Assembly: GCA_030527065.1 (NCBI GenBank)
Contig: JAUNBO010000120.1
Location: forward strand, 1-5,621
Length of the DNA: 5,621 nt
Origin: Bacillota bacterium
Lineage (GTDB): Bacteria > Bacillota > Clostridia > Peptostreptococcales > Anaerovoracaceae
Reading direction: 5' to 3'
The position numbers were made by a program, and so were the translations under genes. A model generated the notes under the pieces. That model was not told the origin of the DNA. It saw nothing but the letters and a program-made list of their open reading frames with translations, and searched no databases. Of this stretch, positions 1 through 5,581 are shown piece by piece; within the stretch, counting starts at the first letter, position 1; each line of letters opens with the position of its first letter.

Positions 1-37
1 ATTCCCCCCGCCGTTTCCTCATCTCACTGTTCCATCT
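1..37. other. Window edge downstream of the feo genes
   Basis: This short stretch follows the stop codon of the FeoB-associated peptide. On the minus strand it holds an ATG at 23-21 followed by a few Arg/Lys-type codons before the window ends. It has no clear ribosome-binding site, and no terminator is visible before the edge. Whether the feo transcript continues cannot be told from this window. Confidence 0.3.
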
Positions 38-208
38 TCAATGTTTATGGCATTGCCCGTTCATGGCGCAGCCCTGACAGGCGTAGCCGCAGGAGGGCTT
101 CCCTTTCCTTTTGTTCCTGACCAGATGGATCACGATTGCTGTAACAGCCGCCAGGAGCAAAACGCTCACTACTATGGTTCCAAGATTTTCCGCAAGCCAT
201 TCCCCCAT
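38..208 (-). CDS. FeoB-associated Cys-rich membrane protein
   Basis: This 56-residue peptide begins MGEWLAENLGTIVV and ends at a TGA. Residues about 9-30 form one hydrophobic membrane helix. A basic patch (RNKRKGK, 31-37) follows, so the C-terminus is probably cytoplasmic by the positive-inside rule. The tail carries four cysteines, C40, C44, C47 and C53 (C-x3-C-x2-C-x5-C), and ends in His residues (H54, H56). This is the layout of the FeoB-associated Cys-rich membrane protein family, which is found next to feoB in Firmicutes. The start is supported by an AAAGGAGG ribosome-binding site at 216-223. It lies 42 bp after the feoB stop with no terminator between, so it is probably co-transcribed. 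The family's role is not established. Binding or handing on Fe2+ at the FeoB exit, or a role like that of FeoC, is inference. Confidence 0.88.
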   Translation of the reverse strand: MGEWLAENLGTIVVSVLLLAAVTAIVIHLVRNKRKGKPSCGYACQGCAMNGQCHKH

Positions 209-250
209 GGGAACCCCTCCTTTCTTTCTGTTCCTGATCAGCGGCAGGGC

Positions 251-2674
251 TTAAATCTTCTCCGCCTGTACGTCCGCCGCCAGCTTGCCCGGCTCCTTAT
301 AGGGCCGGAACAGCATCCAGATGGCGAAGGCCACCACGATAAAGGCTGCTATCGCCCCGATGAGATTGCCGCCGCCTGTCAGGAGCATGCCCAGCTGGTA
401 GATGACCAGGGACACCCCGTAGGCAAAGGCACACTGATAGCCGATGGCGAACCAGGTCCATCTGGCGCTGTTCATCTCTCTGCGGGTAGCCCCGATGGCG
501 GCGAAGCAGGGAGCGCACAGCAGGTTGAAGGCCAGGAAGGAGTATGCAGCCAGTGGAGTGAAAGCTGCCTGCATGTTGACCCAGACCTCCCATCCGTTCT
601 CCGCCACTTCGTCAAAGCCGCCAAAGAGGACGCCAAAAGTACCCACTACGTTTTCTTTTGCAATGAGGCCGGTGATAGTGGCCACAGCCCCCTGCCAGTG
701 TCCCCAGCCCAGAGGGATGAAGATCCAGGCCAGGGCGCCGCCTATGGCAGCCAGGATGCTGGCGTCCATGTCCACCTGACCGAAGGAGCCGTCCTGCCAG
801 CCGTAGTTGGAGGTGAACCACACTAAGATCACCGCCAGCAGAATGATGGTACCGGCCTTTTTGATGAAGGACCAGCCCCGTTCCCACATGGAGCGGAGGA
901 CATTGCCCAAGGTGGGCCAGTGATAGGCCGGCAGCTCCATGACAAAGGGAGCGGGATCGCCGGCGAAGCGCCTGGTCTTCTTCAGCATGATGCCGGAGAC
1001 CACTATGGCGAAAATACCCAGGAAATAGGCGCTGGGGGCCACCCATGCGGCGCCGCCGAACAGTGCGCCTGCAATGAGGGCGATGATGGGCAGCTTGGCG
1101 CCGCAGGGAATGAATATGGTGGTGATGACCGTCATTCTCCGGTCTCTCTCATTTTCAATGGTCCGCGAAGCCATGATGCCGGGCACGCCGCAGCCGGTGC
1201 TGACCAGCATGGGGATGAAGCTCTTGCCCGAAAGGCCGAATCTGCGGAAGATGCGGTCCATTACGAAGGCCACCCGGGCCATGTAACCACAGGACTCCAG
1301 GAAAGCCAGCAGCAGGAAGAGCACCAGCATCTGAGGCACAAAGCCCAGAACCGCGCCTACGCCGGCCACTATGCCGTCCAGCAGCAGCGCCTGGAGCCAG
1401 GCGGCGCAATTGATGCTTTCCAGCCAGTTCCCCAGCAGCACCGGAATGCCCGGTATCCACAGGCCGTAAGCCGCCGGGTCCGGTTCCTCCACCGCCGCCG
1501 CCTCCAGATAGCCGGTATAGGTGACTGCGATCTCCTCCTCCACGTTGCCGGAATCATCATAGAGGTAAGCCGTGGCTGTCAGATCCGCAGCCGTCTCAGC
1601 ATCTGCTCCCGCTTCCTCCGCCGCCGCTTCAAAGGCTTCCACCATGGCGCCGGGCACCACGTATTCCTCCGCCGCCGCTTCATATTCAGAAGAACCTATC
1701 CCCAGGAAGCGCCAGCCGTCGCCGAATACGCCGTCGTTGGCCCAGTCCGTGGCGATGGTGCCTACGGTGGTGACTGATATGTAATACACGATAAATATGA
1801 TGACCGCAAAGATGGGCAGCGCCAGGATGCGGTTGGTCACCACCCGGTCTATCTTGTCCGAGGTGGAAATCTCCCCGGCGTTCTTCTTTTTATAACAGCC
1901 CTTCAGGATGGAAGCGATGTAGAGGTATCTCTCGTTGGTGATGATGCTTTCCGCATCGTCGTCCAGCTCCTGCTCCGCAGCCCGGATGTCCTCCCGGATG
2001 TGGGCCATCACATCCTCGTCCACGGCGAGCTGTTCCAGCACTTTCTCGTCGCCCTCAAAGATCTTGATGGCGTACCAGCGCTGCTGCTCGGGAGGCAGAT
2101 GGTGTACCGCAGCCTCCTCTATGTGGGCGATGGTGTGCTCCACCGGACCGGAGAAGTTGTGCATGGGAACGGTCTTGGTCAGCTCCGCAGCTTCCACGGC
2201 GGCTTCGGCAGCTTCCATCACCCCGTCGCCCTTCAGCGCCGAGATCTCCACCACCTTGCAGCCCAATTCCCGGGAAAGTTGCTCCATGTCTATCTTGTCG
2301 CCGTTCTTCTTCACGATGTCCATCATGTTCACGGCCACCACCACGGGGATGCCCAGCTCTGTCAGCTGCGTGGTCAGATACAGGTTCCGCTCCAGATTGG
2401 TGCCGTCCACAATGTTCAGAATGGCGTCGGGCCGCTGCCCGATCAGATAATTCCGGGCCACCACCTCTTCCAATGTATAGGGGGAAAGGGAATAGATGCC
2501 CGGCAGGTCCATTATGACCACGTTGCTGTGCTTCTTCAGCTTCCCTTCCTTTTTCTCCACCGTCACCCCCGGCCAGTTCCCCACAAACTGGTTGGACCCG
2601 GTCAGGGCGTTGAACAGCGTCGTCTTGCCGCTGTTGGGATTGCCCGCCAGGGCAATCTTCAATTCCTTGCTCAT
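251..2674 (-). CDS. feoB: Ferrous iron transporter FeoB
   Basis: FeoB is the nucleotide-gated inner-membrane permease for Fe2+. The protein is 807 residues. The N-terminal G domain shows all the motifs: Walker A GNPNSGKT (11-18), the switch region NWPGVT (33-38), DLPG (56-59), NMMD (116-119, the FeoB form of NKxD) and SALKG (145-149). A helical GDI-like linker runs to about 275, and membrane helix 1 spans about 283-301. The core carries the two gate motifs GCGVPGIMASR (494-504) and PCGAKLPI (523-530), plus a late Cys pair CAPC (720-723). The loop after helix 1 (about 325-405) is unusually long, Ala/Glu-rich and free of basic residues. The start was chosen at MSKELKIAL because an AAAGGAG site lies about 9 bases upstream and FeoB proteins begin just before Walker A. 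An in-frame TTG at 2743 would add 23 unrelated residues. It is preceded by two feoA genes across a 153-bp gap and followed by the Cys-rich peptide. Confidence 0.97.
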   Translation of the reverse strand: MSKELKIALAGNPNSGKTTLFNALTGSNQFVGNWPGVTVEKKEGKLKKHSNVVIMDLPGIYSLSPYTLEEVVARNYLIGQRPDAILNIVDGTNLERNLYLTTQLTELGIPVVVAVNMMDIVKKNGDKIDMEQLSRELGCKVVEISALKGDGVMEAAEAAVEAAELTKTVPMHNFSGPVEHTIAHIEEAAVHHLPPEQQRWYAIKIFEGDEKVLEQLAVDEDVMAHIREDIRAAEQELDDDAESIITNERYLYIASILKGCYKKKNAGEISTSDKIDRVVTNRILALPIFAVIIFIVYYISVTTVGTIATDWANDGVFGDGWRFLGIGSSEYEAAAEEYVVPGAMVEAFEAAAEEAGADAETAADLTATAYLYDDSGNVEEEIAVTYTGYLEAAAVEEPDPAAYGLWIPGIPVLLGNWLESINCAAWLQALLLDGIVAGVGAVLGFVPQMLVLFLLLAFLESCGYMARVAFVMDRIFRRFGLSGKSFIPMLVSTGCGVPGIMASRTIENERDRRMTVITTIFIPCGAKLPIIALIAGALFGGAAWVAPSAYFLGIFAIVVSGIMLKKTRRFAGDPAPFVMELPAYHWPTLGNVLRSMWERGWSFIKKAGTIILLAVILVWFTSNYGWQDGSFGQVDMDASILAAIGGALAWIFIPLGWGHWQGAVATITGLIAKENVVGTFGVLFGGFDEVAENGWEVWVNMQAAFTPLAAYSFLAFNLLCAPCFAAIGATRREMNSARWTWFAIGYQCAFAYGVSLVIYQLGMLLTGGGNLIGAIAAFIVVAFAIWMLFRPYKEPGKLAADVQAEKI

Positions 2675-2734
2675 GTGCTTCCACTCCTTTCCTGCTCCGC
2701 CCTCCCTGAAGCCCCGGGAGCGGCGGGCTATGAC

Positions 2735-2765
2735 GGAAGGCAATTCTTTTGGAATGTGCCTTTCC
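2735..2765 (-). other. Imperfect hairpin in the feoB leader
   Basis: GGAAGGCAATTC (2735-2746) can pair imperfectly with GAATGTGCCTTTCC (2752-2765) across a short T-rich loop. The mismatches are small bulges. It lies in the 153-bp gap ahead of feoB, between the palindrome at 2771-2788 and the start codon. It has no U-tract in the direction of transcription, so it is not a terminator. It could affect message stability or translation, but nothing in the sequence proves this. Confidence 0.35.
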
Positions 2766-2770
2766 CCACT

Positions 2771-2788
2771 CGTTAGTCTTGCCTAACG
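2771..2788. promoter_or_regulatory. Candidate operator upstream of feoB, CGTTAG-N6-CTAACG
   Basis: The palindrome CGTTAGTCTTGCCTAACG has perfect 6-bp arms with a 6-base spacer. It shares GTTAG-N6-CTAAC exactly with the site at 3345-3360 upstream of the first feoA, while the six central bases differ, as expected for a protein-binding site. The half-site resembles those of iron/manganese-dependent DtxR-family repressors (GGTTAG/CTAACC type), though the spacing is wider than in the classic DtxR box. No convincing -35/-10 pair was found around it. It may therefore control a weak internal promoter or act as a roadblock. The regulator is inferred. Confidence 0.55.
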
Positions 2789-2797
2789 GTTATTTCT

Positions 2798-2823
2798 GAA
2801 AAATGGGGTTTCCCCCGGTTTTC
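2798..2823 (-). terminator. Small terminator or attenuator hairpin after the second feoA
   Basis: Read on the minus strand just after the feoA stop codon, the sequence is GAAAA, CC, GGGG, a GAAA tetraloop, CCCC, A, TTTTTC. The four G-C pairs are capped by a GNRA loop and followed directly by a run of five T. The flanking A-run can pair with the T-run to lengthen the stem, as in many intrinsic terminators. The GC stem is short, so partial read-through into feoB is likely. That would set a higher dose of FeoA than FeoB. Confidence 0.5.
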
Positions 2824-2827
2824 CATT

Positions 2828-3052
2828 TCAGCCTTCTACTTCTATCATCTCTGCGTCGGCTTTACGCAATGACAGCTCGTAGCCACGCACCGTCACTTCC
2901 ACCGGGTCTCCCAGAGGAGCCACCTTCCGCACATAGACGTCCGTGCCTTTGGTGATGCCCATGTCCATGATGCGGCGCTTTACGGCGCCCTCGCCGTGAA
3001 GCTTCACCACCTTCACCGTCTCCCCGATCTTCGCCTGCTTCAATGTTTTCAT
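2828..3052 (-). CDS. feoA: FeoA family protein (second copy)
   Basis: This 74-residue protein matches the FeoA core (small SH3-like beta-barrel). It begins MKTLKQAKIGETVKVVKLHG and contains the typical RRIMDMGITKGTDVYVRKVAPLGDPVEVTVRGYELSLR stretch. FeoA is a cytoplasmic partner of FeoB, thought to bind FeoB and help it transport Fe2+; the exact mechanism is not settled. It begins 15 bp after the first feoA stop, with an AAGGAG site about 8 bases upstream of the ATG, so the two are surely one transcript. It keeps the conserved L/M-D-M-G-I and L-G-D-P-V-E-V segments, which makes it the more canonical of the two copies. A terminator-like hairpin and an operator-like palindrome separate it from feoB. 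Confidence 0.93.
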   Translation of the reverse strand: MKTLKQAKIGETVKVVKLHGEGAVKRRIMDMGITKGTDVYVRKVAPLGDPVEVTVRGYELSLRKADAEMIEVEG

Positions 3053-3067
3053 ACCGCTCTCTCCTTC

Positions 3068-3280
3068 TCAAACCATTATCTTTCCTGCCATCTCTTTGCT
3101 GATGGCGACGCGGGATTCCTTGACGTTCACAATGAGGTTTCCTCCCATTGCAGAGACCACTTTTACGCTCCCTCCCACTACAAAACCCATGTGTTCAAGA
3201 TGCTTTTTCATTTCCGGGGTCCCCCCCACGCGCTTGATCAGATTTTCCTCTCCCACATTGGCAAATGTCAGCGGCATCAT
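3068..3280 (-). CDS. FeoA family protein (first copy)
   Basis: This 70-residue protein begins MMPLTFANVGEENLIKRVGG. It has the FeoA pattern of a basic helix followed by HLEHMGFVVGGSVKVVSAMGGNLIVNVKESRVAISKEMAGKI. It is shorter and more diverged than the neighbouring copy: the usual L-G-D-P loop is replaced by M-G-G-N, and it ends soon after the last strand. It probably works with the second FeoA on the same FeoB, as tandem FeoA proteins are common in Firmicutes feo operons. Division of labour between the two is not known. Two ATG codons stand in tandem; a GGAGG site lies 5 bases before the first and 8 before the second, so either could be used. It is the first gene after the promoter at 3369-3398. 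Confidence 0.9.
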   Translation of the reverse strand: MMPLTFANVGEENLIKRVGGTPEMKKHLEHMGFVVGGSVKVVSAMGGNLIVNVKESRVAISKEMAGKIMV

Positions 3281-3343
3281 TTTTTCCTCCCCGTCGATCT
3301 CAAGAAGTCAGTCCTTCAGTCAACCAAAGCTTTTTCCTCAGTT

Positions 3344-3361
3344 GGTTAGCCCACGCTAACC
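3344..3361. promoter_or_regulatory. Candidate metal-repressor operator upstream of feoA, GGTTAGC-N4-GCTAACC
   Basis: GGTTAGCCCACGCTAACC is a perfect palindrome with 7-bp arms and a 4-base centre. It contains GTTAG-N6-CTAAC, also found at 2772-2787 ahead of feoB. It begins about 8 bases downstream of the -10 box at 3369-3374, so it covers the expected transcription start, a classic position for repression. The half-sites resemble DtxR/IdeR/MntR-type sites, fitting iron-repressed uptake genes. No Fur-like GATAATGATTATC box is present. The regulator's identity is inference. Confidence 0.62.
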
Positions 3362-3368
3362 CTCTAAC

Positions 3369-3420
3369 AGTATACGCCCCAGACATTTCCCTTGTCAATG
3401 GGTTTTTTTGATTTTTTTTA
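3369..3420 (-). promoter_or_regulatory. feoA promoter with upstream A-tracts
   Basis: On the minus strand a perfect -35 TTGACA (3398-3393) is followed after 18 bp by TATACT (3374-3369), one mismatch from the sigma-A -10 consensus. Directly upstream of the -35 lie two A-runs (7 bases at 3409-3403 and 8 at 3419-3412), which look like an UP element. The start is expected near 3362, leaving an 80-base leader before feoA. The strong core fits a promoter held in check by a repressor at the palindrome at 3344-3361. Confidence 0.75.
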
Positions 3421-3422
3421 AT

Positions 3423-3493
3423 AAGAAAATCGCCGAGTTGATCGTGGGCCTTTCATTAGATGAAGACCCACATAAATTAAGGTTGATTTTCTT
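3423..3493. repeat. Nested inverted repeat in the pspA-feoA gap
   Basis: AAGAAAATC (3423-3431) and GATTTTCTT (3485-3493) form a perfect 9-bp outer inverted repeat. Inside lies a hairpin at 3444-3471: GTGGG pairs with CCCAC, and TTTCAT pairs with ATGAAG (one G-T pair) around a TAG loop. The hexamer GTTGAT occurs on both sides of the inner hairpin (3437-3442, 3482-3487). This may be a folded RNA, a protein-binding region or a remnant of a small repeat element. No coding sequence was seen in it. Confidence 0.45.
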
Positions 3494-3504
3494 GTTATTC
3501 CGTC

Positions 3505-3531
3505 AATATCGTTTCTTCTGACAGCGATATT
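3505..3531. repeat. 7-bp inverted repeat AATATCG/CGATATT
   Basis: AATATCG (3505-3511) and CGATATT (3525-3531) are perfect inverted repeats separated by 13 bases. The site lies between the nested repeat at 3423-3493 and the GC-rich hairpin at 3567-3597. It has no T-run on either side, so it is not a terminator. Its role is unknown. Confidence 0.35.
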
Positions 3532-3566
3532 TCCTACATAATAAAAAACGGGCGTGCTTTTCAAGG

Positions 3567-3597
3567 GGGCGCCAGGGGGGCGGCCCGCCTGGCGCCC
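3567..3597 (-). terminator. Strong GC-rich hairpin, possible second terminator after pspA
   Basis: GGGCGCCAGG (3567-3576) pairs perfectly with CCTGGCGCCC (3588-3597), giving a 10-bp GC-rich stem with an 11-base loop. On the minus strand a run of six T (3548-3543) follows about 19 bases after the stem. That is too far for a classic intrinsic terminator, so it may act as a processing or stability element, or as a backup to the hairpin at 3608-3646. Confidence 0.4.
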
Positions 3598-3607
3598 TAT
3601 GAATATT

Positions 3608-3646
3608 AAAGACGGGAAAGAAGTTGCGCGCCTCTTTCCCGTCTTT
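3608..3646 (-). terminator. pspA terminator, long stem and possibly bidirectional
   Basis: AAAGACGGGAAAGA (3608-3621) and TCTTTCCCGTCTTT (3633-3646) make a perfect 14-bp stem with an 11-base loop. It starts about 43 bp after the pspA stop codon. The A/T ends of the stem supply a T-run on either strand: CTTT then AATATT on the minus strand, CTTTT on the plus strand. It is therefore a plausible intrinsic terminator that insulates the feo genes from pspA transcription. Confidence 0.75.
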
Positions 3647-3689
3647 TGTTCCTGTTATTTGCCGTCCGGGGGCGAAAGCCGCTCCGCCG

Positions 3690-4364
3690 CTACAGCCCCA
3701 GAGACGCTTTCAGTTCCGCCAGCTCCGCCTCTACCGAAGTGGATTCGTCGCCGTATTTCGCTTCCAGCGCATCTGCGGAATCCTCGGGTGCGGCGTTGAG
3801 CTCGGCCATGGCGTTGGCCACGTCCAGCTTCCGGTCCACCTTCTGCTCCATCCTGTCCAGAGCCCCCAGGGTCCCCTGCATGTCCACAGTCCTGGAATCG
3901 AACTTGTTTATGGTCTCCTGGGTCTTGGCCACCGCCAGCTTGGCCTTCAACGCCGCCCGGCGCTGGTTCAGCCCGGAGATGTCCTTGGTGAGCTTATCGT
4001 GGAGCTGCCGCATCTTCAGGGCGTTTTCGTGGGCCACAGCATAAGCCATCTGCAAGGAGGCTCCGTGGTTCTCCAGCTCCTGCTTCTTTGCGACAAAGAC
4101 CTTTGCGTCGGCTTCGTTGCCTGCCAGAAGGGCTTTCTTCGCCAACTCCGTATACTTGGCCACTTCCTTATTGTTCTCGTCCACCAGGCGCTTGGTGCGG
4201 CTCTCCTCCGCCATCACGCCGGCGGTCTCCTTTTTCACCTCGGCGAGGTTTTCCATGGCTTCCACCAGGTACTGGTCCACCAGCTTGCCCGGGTCCTCCG
4301 CCTTTTCCAGCAATGCATTGATGTTGGCTTTCATGATGTCGCCGAATCTGGATAAAATACTCAT
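3690..4364 (-). CDS. pspA: PspA/IM30 family protein
   Basis: This 224-residue protein is close to the usual PspA length. It begins MSILSRFGDIMKANINALLEKAEDPGKLVDQYL, the family's signature: an amphipathic helix (about 1-20) that binds membranes, then the AEDP turn. The rest is an almost continuous alpha-helical coiled coil (about 25-190) rich in Lys, Glu and Ala. It ends in an acidic helical tail and lacks the extra C-terminal helix of Vipp1. PspA proteins are ESCRT-III-like, assemble into rings or rods on the inner membrane, and help maintain the envelope under stress. Its ATG overlaps the stop of the upstream TPM-like gene by one base (TAATG). Its AGGAGG site (4372-4377) is built from the Glu codons that end that gene, so translation is probably coupled. 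No PspF-like regulator or PspB/C is present in the window. Confidence 0.93.
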   Translation of the reverse strand: MSILSRFGDIMKANINALLEKAEDPGKLVDQYLVEAMENLAEVKKETAGVMAEESRTKRLVDENNKEVAKYTELAKKALLAGNEADAKVFVAKKQELENHGASLQMAYAVAHENALKMRQLHDKLTKDISGLNQRRAALKAKLAVAKTQETINKFDSRTVDMQGTLGALDRMEQKVDRKLDVANAMAELNAAPEDSADALEAKYGDESTSVEAELAELKASLGL

Positions 4365-5425
4365 TATCTTTCCTCCTCTTCATATTTCTTGGATAACTCT
4401 TCCGCCTCCGTACTTCCGAAGGTTTCCAGAGGCGTGTTCAATATTTCTTCTGTCTGCTGGGCCTCTATGTTCTTCTGCTTTTTTGCCTTTCTCCACCAGA
4501 CAAAGGCCACCGCCACTATCAGCAGGACCCCCAGGACGATCAGCACCGGTATCCACGGAGATTTCGTCACCGTCATGATGCGCTCTCCCGCATCGCTGAA
4601 GGCCCTGGCGAAATACTCCTCGTCGGAGAGGTCGTCATAGTAATAGTACCTGTCCAGATAGTCCAGCAGGATGTCCGCCGCCTCCTGGTCTATGACGGTC
4701 TTGGCCTGGACCCCGCACAGATACCAGGTGGAATAGTCGCTGCTGTAGTACTCATGGAAAATGACCAGGATATGCGCTTCGTCTGTGAACAGCTCATCGT
4801 AGAGCTCAGAGGCAAAGGCCTCAAAGTCCGCCTCGCCGGGGCTGCGGGTCCCGTTCACCGTATCTGTAATATAAAGGTACGGCTGCACGCCGGTCTCCCG
4901 GTAGAAGGATTCCATGCCGTTGGTCAGAGTCGTCCGGCTTCCGATCCAGCCCAGCTCGTCGGTGAAGTAGCCGGTCTCGTTTACAGAGCCGGCAGGCAGG
5001 GGTTCTCTCTGGTAAGTGGATTTGGTGATGGAGTCGTCACCGCTCTCCCTGACCACCGTCCCGGCGCCCATGTTCAAAAAGCTGAAGATTATGACCAGCG
5101 CCACGATAACGATGAACAGCAGGACCACCGTAGTCAGGCAGCCGCTGCTCCGCCTCCGCTGAGGACGGTATCCGCCGCCGGGGGACGGCCGGTGAGCCGG
5201 CCCTCCAAAGCCGAAAACAGGCCCGCTTCCTATGGGTCTTGAACTGCCCCCCACAGGCCTTGAGCCGCCGCCGAAGGAAAAGCCGCCGCCTCCGGAACAG
5301 CCGCCGAAGCTGCCGCCGACGCTGCCCCCTCCCCGGGAGGCTCCTCCCCCTATTCTTCCGCCGGAGCTTCTGCCACCGCCGCCGCCAAAGCTGCGGCCGC
5401 CGCCGCCACCGCCGCCACGTCCCAT
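4364..5425 (-). CDS. Gly-rich membrane protein with a TPM-like domain
   Basis: This 353-residue protein has five visible regions. Residues 1-85 are low complexity, about half Gly (42 of 85), with Ser, Arg and Phe in patterns such as SFGG and FGFGG. An Arg-rich stretch (88-92) leads into membrane helix 1 (about 97-117). A folded domain of about 170 residues follows (about 120-288), including YFTDELGWIG, VQPYLYITDTVNG, HILVIFHEY and a Tyr/Asp-rich helix near 255-272. Membrane helix 2 spans about 291-311, followed by a basic WWRKAKKQK and an acidic tail. The order resembles TPM-domain (YgcG/Psb32-like) proteins, but I place it only by overall pattern. The domain between the helices is predicted outside the membrane, with both tails in the cytoplasm, where the C-terminal tail could meet PspA. 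The one-base overlap with pspA suggests a joint role in envelope maintenance. The start has an AAGGTGAG site about 10 bases upstream. Confidence 0.8.
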   Translation of the reverse strand: MGRGGGGGGGRSFGGGGGRSSGGRIGGGASRGGGSVGGSFGGCSGGGGFSFGGGSRPVGGSSRPIGSGPVFGFGGPAHRPSPGGGYRPQRRRSSGCLTTVVLLFIVIVALVIIFSFLNMGAGTVVRESGDDSITKSTYQREPLPAGSVNETGYFTDELGWIGSRTTLTNGMESFYRETGVQPYLYITDTVNGTRSPGEADFEAFASELYDELFTDEAHILVIFHEYYSSDYSTWYLCGVQAKTVIDQEAADILLDYLDRYYYYDDLSDEEYFARAFSDAGERIMTVTKSPWIPVLIVLGVLLIVAVAFVWWRKAKKQKNIEAQQTEEILNTPLETFGSTEAEELSKKYEEEER

Positions 5426-5500
5426 ATCTCTCTCACCTTACCCCTTCTATTTCCATAAGTGCGGCCGGATCTCCGCCGCCTCTGTCAACAGTACGTGTAT

Positions 5501-5530
5501 ATTCTACCACATATGGTTTCATCAGGACAA
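5501..5530 (-). promoter_or_regulatory. Possible promoter of the TPM-like/pspA pair
   Basis: On the minus strand, TAGAAT (5506-5501) has a TGG just before it, which makes an extended -10. A weak -35, TTGTCC (5530-5525), lies 18 bp upstream. This would give a leader of about 70 bases before the ATG at 5425. The -35 is poor, so activity may rest on the extended -10 or an activator. Two TTGACT hexamers further upstream are not at a usable spacing. Confidence 0.45.
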
Positions 5531-5581
5531 GTCAAACCCGGAGATAAAGTCAATAAAATAACGCCGAGTAAATTCTCAAAG

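Noticed and set aside
41..826. Long plus-strand open frame opposite feoB
   Set aside because: It lies over the clear FeoB and Cys-rich peptide genes, its product has no recognisable domain, and GC-rich coding sequence often leaves such open antisense frames.
2675..2743. Upstream TTG start that would lengthen FeoB by 23 residues
   Set aside because: The added residues are Arg/Gly-rich and unlike any FeoB. The ATG at 2674 has a well-spaced AAAGGAG site and places Walker A at the usual distance from the N-terminus.
2000..2776. Plus-strand open frame rich in His, Gln and Leu
   Set aside because: It is antisense to the FeoB G domain, and its composition is what reversed FeoB codons give.
3281..3400. 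Fur box or metal riboswitch ahead of feoA
   Set aside because: No GATAATGATTATC-like sequence is present. The 80-base leader is too short and lacks the conserved folds of known metal riboswitches; the DtxR-like palindrome is the better explanation.
3423..3597. CRISPR array or insertion-sequence end
   Set aside because: The repeats are inverted and differ from one another, with no regular spacer units, no transposase and no clear target-site duplication beyond the 6-base GTTGAT repeat.
3624..4355. Plus-strand open frame opposite pspA
   Set aside because: It is antisense to a full-length PspA with a conserved N-terminus, and has no domain or start signal.
5232..5561. Plus-strand Pro-rich open frame
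   Set aside because: The Pro runs are the complement of the Gly codons of the TPM-like protein. The frame has no ribosome-binding site and runs over that gene's promoter region.
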